From the IMG/VR virus record IMGVR_UViG_3300022845_000018, positions 1 to 26,385 of that record: DNA of 26,385 nucleotides. One strand, 5' to 3'. The notes under the pieces are model-generated. The model did not search any database, was not told the DNA's origin, and saw only the letters and a list, made by a program, of their open reading frames with translations. Positions 10,545 to 18,756 of this stretch are shown here, one piece after another. The first letter of the stretch is position 1. The number at the start of each line of letters is the position of its first letter. The DNA comes from a virus. The translations under genes and the position numbers were made by a program.

Positions 10545-10737
10545 TACGTATGAGGGCGCCCCTGCAGCACGTTTGCAAACGCTTCAAGAACATGAAGACC
10601 TACGCCATGCGCTTGAGAGCGCGGGCCACTCGTACCGGACGAAGATCGTCCCCCCACGTGGCAGAACGCACCGCCGCCCAGAAGGCCGGCCGCGGGAGAC
10701 CGTGGTGATATTGGCGCGGGGGCACGGGCATGGATGA
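10516..10737 (+). CDS. small basic protein between terminase genes, 73 aa
   Basis: This ORF starts inside the end of terS with an AAGGGGA site and ends by overlapping the next start by 8 nt (ATGGATGA), as other genes here do. The middle is helical (ARLQTLQEHEDLRHALESAG) and the end basic (PPRGRTHRRPEGRPRETVVI). A competing 52-aa frame at 10550-10708 has no good ribosome binding site. Function is unknown. Confidence 0.58.
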   Translation: MNSIQTIFSSTYEGAPAARLQTLQEHEDLRHALESAGHSYRTKIVPPRGRTHRRPEGRPRETVVILARGHGHG

Positions 10738-10891
10738 GGGTGTAGGCGACTGGCATGTAATCCCCCTGAACGATCTGAAGGAGCACGAGTGCTCGGCAGA
10801 CTGCTGGTGTGGACCGACACTGGACGACGAGGCAGAGGAGTTGATCTATGTCCACCACTCACTCGATGGTCGTGAACGGGAGGTTAACTGA
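10730..10891 (+). CDS. conserved small phage protein with WHVIPLNDL...CWCGP motif, 53 aa
   Basis: The short sequence contains DWHVIPLNDLKEHE, then CSADCWCGPTLDDEAEE and a final YVHHSLDGRE. I recognise this pattern from many phages, where a protein of this size lies beside the terminase or replication genes. The cysteines (C-x4-C-x-C) and histidines suggest metal binding. The TGA overlaps the terL start by one base (TGATG), so translation is coupled. No function is established. Confidence 0.78.
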   Translation: MDEGVGDWHVIPLNDLKEHECSADCWCGPTLDDEAEELIYVHHSLDGREREVN

Positions 10892-12276
10892 TGGCGCTTG
10901 AGATTGACTACACCCCACCGCCCACAGGGCAAAAGTTCATGAAGTCCGACGCCAAGATGCGCACGCTCATAGGCCCTGTGGGCTCGGGCAAGTCGGTGAC
11001 ATGCAGCTTCGAGATCATCCGCAGGGCAGCAGCACAGCTGCCGGACGCCAACACAGGTAAGCGCAGGACACGGGCGGCTGTGGTCCGTGAGACGGCGCGG
11101 CAGCTGCAGGATACCACGATCAAGACGTTCCTCGACTGGTTCCCGCCGGGGGTGTGTGGGCGGTACATGCGCACCACCAAGACCTACTTCTTCGAGGTCG
11201 GTGACATCGAGTGTGAGATTATGTTCCGGGCGCTGGACGACGCGGACGACGTGGCCAACCTCAACTCGCTCGAACTTACCTTCGCGTGGTTCAACGAGTG
11301 CAGGGACATCCACCCCGAGATCGTGGACGCGATGTCCAAACGGATCGGGCGATTCCCGTCCAACAAGGACGGCGGGCCGACGTGGCATGGGATGTGGGGG
11401 GACACCAACCCGCCCACGATGGACACGTGGTGGTACTACCAGATGGAGAAAATTGACCCCAAGGACGGGGTCAGTACGAACGACAACGGCTGGGACGTGT
11501 TCAAGCAGCCCTCAGGGCGGAGCGTCTACGCCGAGAACATCGAGAACCTGCCGGATGGGTACTACGACACCCAAGGCCGCAGCGAGGAGTACATCCGGGT
11601 CTTCATCGACGGTGAGTACGGGCTGAGCAGCAACGGCAAGCCGGTCTACCAGTACTTCCGGCCGGACTACCACATGGCCGGCCAGACCTTGCGGCCGATC
11701 AGCAACGGCACCCGACCCATCGTGGTGGGGATGGACCTCGGGCTGACGCCAGCGGCAGTGATCGGGCAGCAGGACCCGCGGGGCCGGGCGCTCATCTTCG
11801 ACGAGCTGGTGAGCTTCGACATGGGGATTCAGCGTTTCGTGCGGACGATGCTCAAGCCACTGATCTACGAGCGGTTCCCGGGCGCGCCCATCCTGATCGT
11901 CGTCGACCCGGCGGGTACGCAGCGGGCGCAGACCGACGAGCGGACCGCGGTCGACATCATCAAGGCAGAAGGGCTGCGGGTCATCCCAGCCAAGACCAAC
12001 AAGGTCAGCGCGCGGATCAACTCCGTGGATGAGTTCCTCATGCGGCAGGTCGACGGTGACCCGGGGTTCCTGCTCGACCCAAGGTGCATGCGCCTCAAGG
12101 CTGCCATGATGGGCGGCTACCGGTTCGATAAGAACGGCGGGATTGACAAGAATAAACACAGCCACGTGGCCGAAGCGCTGCAGTACCTGATGCTACATAT
12201 TGCGTCCGCGGGAGAAGGGCAGCACATGATAGAGCGGCGGGAAGTAAAACCTGTTGCATCTGCAGGGTGGACATAG
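10891..12276 (+). CDS. terL: terminase large subunit, 461 aa
   Basis: This is the DNA packaging motor. The N-terminal ATPase has Walker A GPVGSGKS (28-35) and Walker B LTFAWFNE (129-136), whose last residue E136 is the catalytic glutamate. The C-terminal RNase H-like nuclease shows VVGMDLG with D282, ILIVVDPAG with D339 and the final HSHVAEALQYL (424-434), in which terminases of this kind usually carry a metal ligand. The length is normal for the family. It is the last gene before a strong terminator. The start is coupled to the 53-aa gene. Assignment rests on these motifs and on the portal, scaffold and capsid genes that follow in the classical order. Confidence 0.96.
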   Translation: MALEIDYTPPPTGQKFMKSDAKMRTLIGPVGSGKSVTCSFEIIRRAAAQLPDANTGKRRTRAAVVRETARQLQDTTIKTFLDWFPPGVCGRYMRTTKTYFFEVGDIECEIMFRALDDADDVANLNSLELTFAWFNECRDIHPEIVDAMSKRIGRFPSNKDGGPTWHGMWGDTNPPTMDTWWYYQMEKIDPKDGVSTNDNGWDVFKQPSGRSVYAENIENLPDGYYDTQGRSEEYIRVFIDGEYGLSSNGKPVYQYFRPDYHMAGQTLRPISNGTRPIVVGMDLGLTPAAVIGQQDPRGRALIFDELVSFDMGIQRFVRTMLKPLIYERFPGAPILIVVDPAGTQRAQTDERTAVDIIKAEGLRVIPAKTNKVSARINSVDEFLMRQVDGDPGFLLDPRCMRLKAAMMGGYRFDKNGGIDKNKHSHVAEALQYLMLHIASAGEGQHMIERREVKPVASAGWT

Positions 12277-12341
12277 TACCTATTATGTGTCACGGAACCG
12301 ACATCTCCCTGTTGGAACTTGTTAGTACGACTGCCGACTTG

Positions 12342-12374
12342 CCCTCACTGGATAATATCTGGTGAGGGTTTTTT
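12342..12374 (+). terminator. rho-independent terminator after terL
   Basis: CCCTCAC (12342-12348) pairs with GTGAGGG (12362-12368), followed by six thymines. It closes the terminase operon 65 nt after the terL stop. A small second hairpin, TTCGG-CTTG-CCGAA (12376-12389), follows at once. Confidence 0.85.
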
Positions 12375-12381
12375 CTTCGGC

Positions 12382-12410
12382 TTGCCGAAACAAAGTGCTA
12401 CGTGTATATT
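12382..12410 (+). promoter_or_regulatory. candidate promoter for the portal and head operon
   Basis: TTGCCG (12382-12387) and TATATT (12405-12410) are 17 nt apart, and TG precedes the -10. It lies directly after the terminator and 35 nt before the portal start. The -10 sits in ACGTGTATATT, the word related to the GTATACTT motifs upstream of terS. Confidence 0.5.
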
Positions 12411-12444
12411 GACATGAAGTTCTATATATGGATGACGGAGAAAT

Positions 12445-14517
12445 ATGGCCGGTCTGACCTTACTGCGCGTAGTCGGTAACGAGGAACTCGCACGCCAAGA
12501 GCGCGAGCAAGTTGACCGTGAGCTGCAGGCGCGGCAGACTGACCCGTTCATTCTGGGGCTGACAGCCTACCTCCGTGAGTGCTGGGACGCGGCGCGCATC
12601 GCGAAGAAACCCATGGAGCACATTATGTTGCGGGCCATGCGGCAGCGCAACGGTGAGTACGAGGCTAACAAGCTGAGTCAGATCAAGTCGCAAGGCGGGT
12701 CTGAAGTTTACATGATGATTACCGAGGTGAAGTGCCGGGCGGCTGAGAGCTGGCTGCGGGACATCATGCTCGATCAGGGGATGCCCCCGTGGGACCTGAA
12801 CCCGACGACACTGCCGGACTTGCCGCCTGAAGCGGAGGCAGAGATCGCCCAAGCGTTCGGGGCCGAGGTTGTCAAGATGTTGCAGACCAGCGGGCAAGCC
12901 CCGACCGGGGAGGAGATGTCTGCCCTACGCGAGATGGTGGCGCAGGATTACCGGTTCCGGGTGCTGCAAGAAGCGCAGAACCGCGCTGACAAGATGAAAT
13001 ACAAGATCGAGGACCAGTTCGAGCAAGGCGGCTGGTCAGAGGCGTTCAACGAGTTCATCACTGACCTCGTGACGTTCCCGGCGGCCTTTGTGAAGGGGCC
13101 GGTCGTGAGGCGTCAGCGCGTGCTGGGGTACTCCAAGGCTGCAGATGGCACGACGGTGGTCAAGGCTACCGAGCGGTTGGGGCCCGAGTTCGAGCGGGTC
13201 GATCCGTTCCGTATATACCCTGAGCCGGGTATCCGCCACATCAACGACGGGTACATATTCGAACATCACCATATGAGCAGGATGGAACTGGCGGACCTTA
13301 TCGGTGTGCCGGGCTACGACGACGACGCCGTGCGCAAAGTGCTCAAGACTGGTAACGGTCAGTCGTGGATCAGCGAAGACGTGGAGATCCAGAAAGAGGA
13401 GCAGGAGCGTCTGTATTACGCGTACAACTCACCTACCGATATGTACGACGCGCTGGAGTTCTGGGGCAAAGTCAGCGGAGAGATGCTGCGCGAGTGGGGT
13501 CTGGACGAAGAAGAAGTGCCGGACGAGTCCCGTGAGTACGACGCCAACGTGTGGGTCGTGGGTAACTACGTCATCAAGGCAGTGTTGAATTACGATCCGT
13601 TGGGGGAGAAGCCCTACGCCAAGACGAGCTTTATCAAACAGCCCGGGGCGTTCTGGGGCCGCGGTATCCCTGAAATCATTGAGGATTTGCAGGGTATCTG
13701 TAACGCCGCGGCGCGTGCGCTCGTCAACAACATGGGTCTGGCGTCGGGTCCGCAGGTCGAGGTAAACCTCGAACGCATCCCACCCAATGAGGACATCACT
13801 CAAATCCACCCGTGGAAAATCTGGCAGGTTATGAATGACCCGCTGGGGTCAAGCGCGCCTGCCGTGCGGTTCTCGCAGCCGGACTCACGTGCCAACGAGT
13901 TGATGGGTGTGTACGACAGGTTCTCGAAACTCGCGGACGATCACAGTGGCATCCCGTCCTATATCTACGGCGACACGAACGTGCAGGGTGCGGGGCGCAC
14001 AGCGTCCGGACTGTCGATGCTCATGGGCTCGGCGGGTAAGGGCATCCGGCAGGTCGTTATGCACATCGACGGTGATGTGATACGTCCTATTGTTAATCGG
14101 CAGTTTGTCTACAACATGCGGTACGACCCTGATGAGTCAATCAAAGGCGATGTGGAGATTGTTGCCAAGGGCGCGATCAACCTTGCTGTGAAAGAGACCG
14201 TCAATGTACGCCGCGTTGAGTTCCTCAACGCCACGGCTAACCCCATCGACGCAGAGATTCTGGGCCCCGAGGGGCGTGCTGCGATCCTGCGTGAGGTAGC
14301 CAAGGGGCTGCAGATGCCGGTCGATGAAATTATTCCGTCCCGTGATAAGCAGTCTCATGAGCAGAAGCTGGCCTCGCGGGCCTTGGCTGTCGAGGCTGCG
14401 CAAGGGGCACAACAACAACAACCCGGTGCGCCAGCGCCTACCTTCCCCGGCGGTATGCCGATGGGTGGGCAGCAGGCAAACACCGTGATGAATCGCAGCA
14501 CTGGAGGCTCGGGATGA
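12445..14517 (+). CDS. portal (head-tail connector) protein, 690 aa
   Basis: The portal forms the dodecameric ring through which DNA enters the head. Size, position after terL and content fit. An N-terminal helical region (YLRECWDAARIAKKPMEHIM) is followed by the region around 150-210. The stem-forming part is FIKQPGAFWGRGIPEIIEDL, then QGICNAAARALVNNMGLASG. The motif GAGRTASGLSMLMGSAGKGI (~515-535) is typical of portal proteins of podovirus-like phages. The end is low-complexity (AAQGAQQQQPGAPAPTFPGG). The ATG follows GGAGAAAT. The stop overlaps the next start (ATGA). Confidence 0.92.
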   Translation: MAGLTLLRVVGNEELARQEREQVDRELQARQTDPFILGLTAYLRECWDAARIAKKPMEHIMLRAMRQRNGEYEANKLSQIKSQGGSEVYMMITEVKCRAAESWLRDIMLDQGMPPWDLNPTTLPDLPPEAEAEIAQAFGAEVVKMLQTSGQAPTGEEMSALREMVAQDYRFRVLQEAQNRADKMKYKIEDQFEQGGWSEAFNEFITDLVTFPAAFVKGPVVRRQRVLGYSKAADGTTVVKATERLGPEFERVDPFRIYPEPGIRHINDGYIFEHHHMSRMELADLIGVPGYDDDAVRKVLKTGNGQSWISEDVEIQKEEQERLYYAYNSPTDMYDALEFWGKVSGEMLREWGLDEEEVPDESREYDANVWVVGNYVIKAVLNYDPLGEKPYAKTSFIKQPGAFWGRGIPEIIEDLQGICNAAARALVNNMGLASGPQVEVNLERIPPNEDITQIHPWKIWQVMNDPLGSSAPAVRFSQPDSRANELMGVYDRFSKLADDHSGIPSYIYGDTNVQGAGRTASGLSMLMGSAGKGIRQVVMHIDGDVIRPIVNRQFVYNMRYDPDESIKGDVEIVAKGAINLAVKETVNVRRVEFLNATANPIDAEILGPEGRAAILREVAKGLQMPVDEIIPSRDKQSHEQKLASRALAVEAAQGAQQQQPGAPAPTFPGGMPMGGQQANTVMNRSTGGSG

Positions 14518-14735
14518 AGCGCCCTGATCCTAAAGTAGTCAAAGCTCTCGCCTTGACGGCGCGCCAGTTCCCGGAGGTCCTAGAATGGATCGAAGGTTGG
14601 TACCGTCAAGAGCTTGAGCAGCTACCAAGTGTTGGACAGAACGTGGCACTTGCACAGGGGCGGTGTCAAATTCTTAGAGAGCTTCACGATCTTATGAAAA
14701 AGTCCCCTGAATTAGCGGCAGAATCCAGAGGATAG
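14514..14735 (+). CDS. small helical protein after the portal, 73 aa
   Basis: The gene starts inside the portal stop (ATGA). The protein MKRPDPKVVKALALTARQFP to LMKKSPELAAESRG is predicted almost entirely helical (EVLEWIEGWYRQELEQL; GRCQILRELHDLMKK). Small helical proteins at this place are common in podovirus-like phages. Their role is generally unknown, with assembly help a guess. Confidence 0.72.
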   Translation: MKRPDPKVVKALALTARQFPEVLEWIEGWYRQELEQLPSVGQNVALAQGRCQILRELHDLMKKSPELAAESRG

Positions 14736-14770
14736 CTGCGGAATACGCACACCGATGAGGAGCGTTCATT

Positions 14771-15778
14771 ATGGCACTACCAGCGCAAGTTCGGAAACAA
14801 GCTGAGGCAGTCAACAAACTGTACGAAGAACTCAATGTAGACACTACCGGGCAGGGCAACGAAGCCGAAGCCGCGGTAGAGTATGTTGAGGAAACTGGTG
14901 CGGCGCGTGAAACCGACAGCGGGCAAGAACAAGCACCCGCGCCCAAGGCAGCAGAGCAGCCTGCAAGCGACAATACCGAGAAGACCCTTGAGCAAAAGTA
15001 CAAAACCCTGCAAGGAATGTACAACGCTGAGGTCCCCCGGCTCCACACTGAAAAGCGTGAGCTTGGTAATCGTGTTCAACAACTCGAGCAGTTAATCACC
15101 TCGATGAACGCCACACCTGCACAAGAGCAGGCTCCTGCCCAGAAGCTCGTCACCGAGCAGGACATGGAAGATTATGGCGACTCCATCGAAGTCATGAGGC
15201 GCGTCTTCCGTGAGGAGATGTCGACGAAAGACGGGGAGATCAACGACCTCAGAGGGTTGGTACGGCAGATGCAAGGTACGGTGGTCCCACAGGTCCAGCA
15301 GCTTTCGCAGAACTATGCTGTGTCCAACGAGCAACGGTTTTGGGCGGACCTACAGACGGCTGTACCTGATTGGCGGGATACCAACGCAAGTCAGGAGTTC
15401 CAGTCATGGCTCCTCGAAGTTGATCCGCTCACGGGTATCCCTCGCCAGACGTATCTTGATGCCGCACAGCGCAGCATGGACGCACGGCGGGTGGCTAATT
15501 TCTTCTCGACTTGGAAGGGCATGACTGGTGGGCACGATGCTCGTACCACGCGGGGGACTCAGTCTGCCTCGGAGCTCGAACGTCAGGTAGCACCCGGCAA
15601 AGGCCGGTCTGGCGGTAATAAGCTCCAAGGCGAAGCCAAGACCTATACTACTGAGGACATCAAACAGTTCTTTACCGATGTTCAAAAGGGTAAGTATAAG
15701 GGCAAGGAGACTGATCGTGACCGTATTGAACGCGACATTTTCGCTGCACAGCGGGAAGGTCGTATTGTAACCGCATAA
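14771..15778 (+). CDS. capsid scaffolding protein, 335 aa
   Basis: It lies between portal and capsid genes, has GAGGAGCGTTCATT before its ATG and shows the usual composition of scaffolds. An acidic, alanine/glutamine-rich disordered N-terminus (~20-75, EAEAAVEYVEETGAARE and on) precedes a coiled-coil (~78-115, LEQKYKTLQGMYNAEVPRLH and on; RELGNRVQQLEQLI). A further helical region and a basic C-terminus (KQFFTDVQKGKYKGKETDRD) follow. Scaffolds guide capsid assembly and bind the coat protein through a basic C-terminal helix. Assignment is by position and architecture. Confidence 0.85.
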   Translation: MALPAQVRKQAEAVNKLYEELNVDTTGQGNEAEAAVEYVEETGAARETDSGQEQAPAPKAAEQPASDNTEKTLEQKYKTLQGMYNAEVPRLHTEKRELGNRVQQLEQLITSMNATPAQEQAPAQKLVTEQDMEDYGDSIEVMRRVFREEMSTKDGEINDLRGLVRQMQGTVVPQVQQLSQNYAVSNEQRFWADLQTAVPDWRDTNASQEFQSWLLEVDPLTGIPRQTYLDAAQRSMDARRVANFFSTWKGMTGGHDARTTRGTQSASELERQVAPGKGRSGGNKLQGEAKTYTTEDIKQFFTDVQKGKYKGKETDRDRIERDIFAAQREGRIVTA

Positions 15779-15793
15779 ACCAAGGAGCCGAAA

Positions 15794-16720
15794 ATGGTAT
15801 ATCCCGTTTCGCCGGGCCGCCCCAACTACACCGGAAACTTCATTCCGGAAATCTGGAGCGGCAAACTTATTGAGAACTTCTACGACGCCACTGTGCTCGC
15901 AGCTGTCTCAAACACTGATTACGAAGGTGAAATTCGCAGCATGGGCGATACGGTCAACATCCGTACCCAGCCAAACATCACTATCCGTGATTACGTAAAA
16001 GGCCAGAACCTCGTCGTGGAAAACCCCGACAAGCCAAAGCTGCAACTGGTCATCGACAAGGGCGAGTATTTCTCCGTTGTCGAGGACGACGTCGATAAGG
16101 TGCAGACTGATGTCAACCTTATGGACATGTGGTCCAAGGATGCGTCCGAGCAGATGAAGATCAAGATCGACCAGCGCGTCTTGACTGACATGCTGCCCGA
16201 TATTGGCACGCTGAACCGCGGCGCAACTGCTGGTGCCCAGTCTGGCGCGTTTGACCTCGGTACGGCCGGCGCTCCGCTGACCATCACCAAGGACGGCGCG
16301 TCTTCGACTGTGTCCATCGTCGACCTTATCGTCGATATGGGCACCGTTTTGGATGAAGCGAACTGCCCTGAAAGCGATCGCTTCCTTGTGATTCCGGCTC
16401 GCGCAGCTGGCCTCATCAAGAAGTCCGAGCTGAAGGACGCCTCGTTGACCGGCGACAGCACTACGCCGCTGCGCAACGGTCGTCTCGGCATGATCGACCG
16501 CTTCACTCTCTATGTGTCGCACAACCTCAACGTCACCGCCGGTAACACGTCGCTGATCGCGGGGCACAAGATGGGCTTCACCTTCGCCACACAGATGACG
16601 GAGATGGAGACGCTGCGTGCGCAGTCGACCTTCGGTAACATCGTTCGCGGCCTGCAGGTCTACGGGTATCAGGTTGTGAAGCCTGAAGCCTTGTCGACTG
16701 CAGTCGTCAACTTCTCGTAA
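15794..16720 (+). CDS. major capsid protein, 308 aa
   Basis: The product directly follows the scaffold gene with a strong AAGGAGCCGAAA site. Typical coat features are IPEIWSGKLIENFYDATVLA near the N-terminus, GDTVNIRTQPNITIRDY, then KGEYFSVVEDDVDKVQTDVN and a helix DASEQMKIKIDQRVLTDML. C-terminal GNTSLIAGHKMGFTFATQMT and FGNIVRGLQVYGYQVVKPEA are regions I associate with P22- and HK97-fold coat proteins of podovirus-like phages. The codon choice (many C-ending codons) is consistent with high expression. Confidence 0.92.
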   Translation: MVYPVSPGRPNYTGNFIPEIWSGKLIENFYDATVLAAVSNTDYEGEIRSMGDTVNIRTQPNITIRDYVKGQNLVVENPDKPKLQLVIDKGEYFSVVEDDVDKVQTDVNLMDMWSKDASEQMKIKIDQRVLTDMLPDIGTLNRGATAGAQSGAFDLGTAGAPLTITKDGASSTVSIVDLIVDMGTVLDEANCPESDRFLVIPARAAGLIKKSELKDASLTGDSTTPLRNGRLGMIDRFTLYVSHNLNVTAGNTSLIAGHKMGFTFATQMTEMETLRAQSTFGNIVRGLQVYGYQVVKPEALSTAVVNFS

Positions 16721-16733
16721 GGAGGACCTATAG

Positions 16734-17207
16734 ATGGTTGCTTATACTGACTCTCTGGGGTTCTATAAGAACTCCGCTGGCTTCGCGGCCAATTACACTG
16801 ACCGCGTAAGCGTAATCGAAATCGACATTGATTTCGCCAAGATTGCAGCGGCTCGTGCTGCTGCGAGCGCGGCTGCCTTGGGTGCCACCGACACGCTTGT
16901 GATCGGTACGCTCCCCAAAGGTGCGTACGTGGTGGCTGCTTCTGTCACTGTTGTACGTGCTGAAGGCGCAGTAGCTACCATCGACCTTGGTGTGACGGGT
17001 ACTCCCGCGCTCTGGGGCAACGACGTGGACCTGAACGCGGCAGTTGGCACTACCGCGGGCCTGACCACGGGTGCGTACTACGCTGCAGTCGACACAGGCG
17101 TACTGCTGACTGTCAACACAGCCGCTACCGATGCAGCTCGCATCAAAGTGTCGCTGGCCGTGGTCAACATGGGTGCCGATCTCGGCACGATTCCAAACGT
17201 AACATAA
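16734..17207 (+). CDS. probable capsid decoration or minor head protein, 157 aa
   Basis: The gene follows the coat gene by 13 nt behind AAGGAGGACCTATAG, the strongest ribosome binding site in this arm, which suggests a high copy number. After an alanine-rich helix (~37-52, AAARAAASAAALGATD) the protein is beta-rich with many valines and threonines (YVVAASVTVVRAEGAVATID). Small beta proteins directly after the coat gene are often decoration proteins. The role is inferred from place and expression signals, since no specific family is recognised. A GC hairpin follows the stop. Confidence 0.68.
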   Translation: MVAYTDSLGFYKNSAGFAANYTDRVSVIEIDIDFAKIAAARAAASAAALGATDTLVIGTLPKGAYVVAASVTVVRAEGAVATIDLGVTGTPALWGNDVDLNAAVGTTAGLTTGAYYAAVDTGVLLTVNTAATDAARIKVSLAVVNMGADLGTIPNVT

Positions 17208-17212
17208 CGGTC

Positions 17213-17230
17213 GGGGCCCTTCGGGGCCCC
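17213..17230 (+). terminator. GC-rich hairpin with TTCG loop after the head module
   Basis: GGGGCCC-TTCG-GGGCCCC is a perfect 7-bp GC stem closed by the very stable UUCG tetraloop. It is not followed by a thymine run, so it could be an attenuator, an mRNA 3'-end protector for the abundant coat and decoration transcripts, or a weak terminator. Confidence 0.6.
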
Positions 17231-17253
17231 ACCTACCATTTGGGGTGTGCGCG

Positions 17254-18120
17254 ATGACTACCAACCTGACAGCGAACAAAATCAAAGACACGTACAGCCA
17301 GCTGCTGCACGTCGACGGCGGGCCGGCGGCTACCGAGAAGGTCGTCTACAGCGGCACGGGCGTTGCCACAGCCCTGAAGGTCGGTACAGTGTCCGCCTCG
17401 GCTGGCAACGTACGCATCGCGGGCAACACGATCAGCAGCATTGACGAGAACGGTGACATCACCTTGAGCCCCAATGGGACTGGCTCGGTGGTTATCCCCA
17501 AGATAGATTTTACTGACCCCGCGCAGGCGCGGGCTGAGCTTGGTCTCGGGACTGCTGCGCTGGATGACACAGGCGACTTCGCCACAGCCGCGCAGGGTGC
17601 GCTGGCTGATAGCGCGCTGCAGCCCGGAGACCCAATCAGCGTGGCCTTTGGCGACGTGACCGGGCGGGCGCACGGAATCTTCTACGACCTCAGCGACCAG
17701 ACATTTACTGCAGATACAGCTACAGTTGTAGAGTTCGACACAACCGGGCTTGCAGCTGGGGTGTCGGTCACGAGCAGTACGCGGATCACGTTTGCGGCTG
17801 CAGGGGTGTACGAGATTACATCCCGCCTTCAGTTTCAGAACACCGATAACAATGACCACGACGCGGAGGTGTGGTTCCGACTGAACGGTACGGACATCCC
17901 GAACTCAGCGTCTGAGCTGGTGATACCCAAGTCTTCTGACGGCGGCGTTACTTGTCAGGCTGCTACCGGACTCCTACAAGTCACAGCGGGGCAGTACCTT
18001 GAAGTCGTCGTTGCTGTGGAAAACGCCGGGGTGACTTTGCACCATGTAGATGCACAGACTGTGCCCTACAACCGCCCAGTGATACCTGCGGTTATCCTCG
18101 TAGTGAATAGGATTGCGTAA
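17254..18120 (+). CDS. virion fibre-like protein with C1q/TNF-like C-terminal domain, 288 aa
   Basis: The N-terminal third (~1-90) has the repeat-like beta pattern of phage fibres (VSASAGNVRIAGNTISSIDE, then GDITLSPNGTGSVVIP). A short helical connector (AQARAELGLGTAALDDTGDF) follows. The C-terminal ~140 residues (GIFYDLSDQTFTADTATVVE; VYEITSRLQFQNTDN; AGQYLEVVVAVENAGVTLHH) have the strand order and motifs of a C1q/TNF-like jelly roll, a trimeric domain often found at virion surfaces. I start at the ATG at 17254 behind TTTGGGGT. A GTG nine bases upstream is possible. It may be a head fibre given its place next to the capsid genes. Confidence 0.72.
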   Translation: MTTNLTANKIKDTYSQLLHVDGGPAATEKVVYSGTGVATALKVGTVSASAGNVRIAGNTISSIDENGDITLSPNGTGSVVIPKIDFTDPAQARAELGLGTAALDDTGDFATAAQGALADSALQPGDPISVAFGDVTGRAHGIFYDLSDQTFTADTATVVEFDTTGLAAGVSVTSSTRITFAAAGVYEITSRLQFQNTDNNDHDAEVWFRLNGTDIPNSASELVIPKSSDGGVTCQAATGLLQVTAGQYLEVVVAVENAGVTLHHVDAQTVPYNRPVIPAVILVVNRIA

Positions 18121-18374
18121 TGGCTAAGAGCCCTGCTTGGACCCGCAAGGAAGGCAAGGACCCGAAGGGGGGCCTGAACGCCAAGGGGCGCGCGTCCTAC
18201 AACAAGGCCAACCCGGGTAAGCCGGGACTCAAGGCCCCGCAGCCTGAGGGCGGCTCGCGTAAGAAGTCGTTCTGCGCGCGGATGGAGGGCATGAAGAAAA
18301 AGCTCACCTCTGCCAAGACCGCCAACGACCCGAACAGCCGGATCAATAAATCCCTCAGAGCGTGGAAGTGCTGA
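18120..18374 (+). CDS. DUF6321-like small basic protein, 84 aa
   Basis: The sequence MAKSPAWTRKEGKDPKGGLN, then AKGRASYNKANPGKPGLKAP and the SFCARMEGMKKKL end with final LRAWKC match a very conserved small phage protein that I know as DUF6321. It is rich in lysine and glycine, probably partly disordered, and has two conserved cysteine spots (SFCARM and the last residue). It is present in many phages near head or adaptor genes, but its role is unknown. The start overlaps the previous stop (TAATG). Confidence 0.85.
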   Translation: MAKSPAWTRKEGKDPKGGLNAKGRASYNKANPGKPGLKAPQPEGGSRKKSFCARMEGMKKKLTSAKTANDPNSRINKSLRAWKC

Positions 18375-18505
18375 TGGCAGACAAAGGTTCCCCCAAGCCG
18401 ACCAACCCATCGCTTTGGTCGAGCGTCAAGGCGCAGGCCAAGAAAACCAGTCCGGCCCGTAAATCATGGCCGGTTACCCCCTCCGGAAAAAGGAAGAAAC
18501 AATGA
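18374..18505 (+). CDS. small basic protein, 43 aa
   Basis: This frame (MADKGSPKPTNPSLWSSVKA to VTPSGKRKKQ) has TGATG overlap with the gene before and ATGA overlap with the gene after, so it fits the tightly packed gene order. Composition is basic and low-complexity, similar to other very short phage proteins with an SLWSSVKAQAKK-like helix. Function is unknown. Confidence 0.65.
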   Translation: MADKGSPKPTNPSLWSSVKAQAKKTSPARKSWPVTPSGKRKKQ

Positions 18506-18756
18506 TTAAATGGCTAAAGCACCGTGCTGATGGGTACATATTCCCGTGGGCACAAGACCTCTCCAAACACCCGCAGCTGTTTGAAGTGACCGAGGAAGAA
18601 GCCTTCCCCGAGAAGTTCATCCCCAAGAAACTGGTCAAAAAAGCTGCGTCGAACAAGAAGAAACCACTTGACGTTTCTACAGACGACATCCCGGCGGAAC
18701 CAGAGTATAGTTCGCCAGAGCTTGAAGCTGACGCATCGAGAGATTTACCTGAATGA
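18502..18756 (+). CDS. small protein, 84 aa, unknown function
   Basis: I start at the ATG at 18502 (MIKWLKHRADGYIFPWAQDL), which overlaps the previous stop and has AAGGAAGAAAC upstream. An earlier ATG at 18466 lies inside the preceding gene. The N-terminal part is a small folded-looking segment (GYIFPWAQDLSKHPQLFEVT), and the C-terminal half is a charged, probably disordered tail. It resembles short phage proteins whose conserved core reads 'G.iy.w...la.......v'. The role is unknown. Confidence 0.68.
   Translation: MIKWLKHRADGYIFPWAQDLSKHPQLFEVTEEEAFPEKFIPKKLVKKAASNKKKPLDVSTDDIPAEPEYSSPELEADASRDLPE

Noticed and set aside
10550-10708. 52-aa frame between terS and the 53-aa gene
   Set aside because: It competes with the 73-aa frame, which has a ribosome binding site and is coupled to the next start. 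This one has neither.
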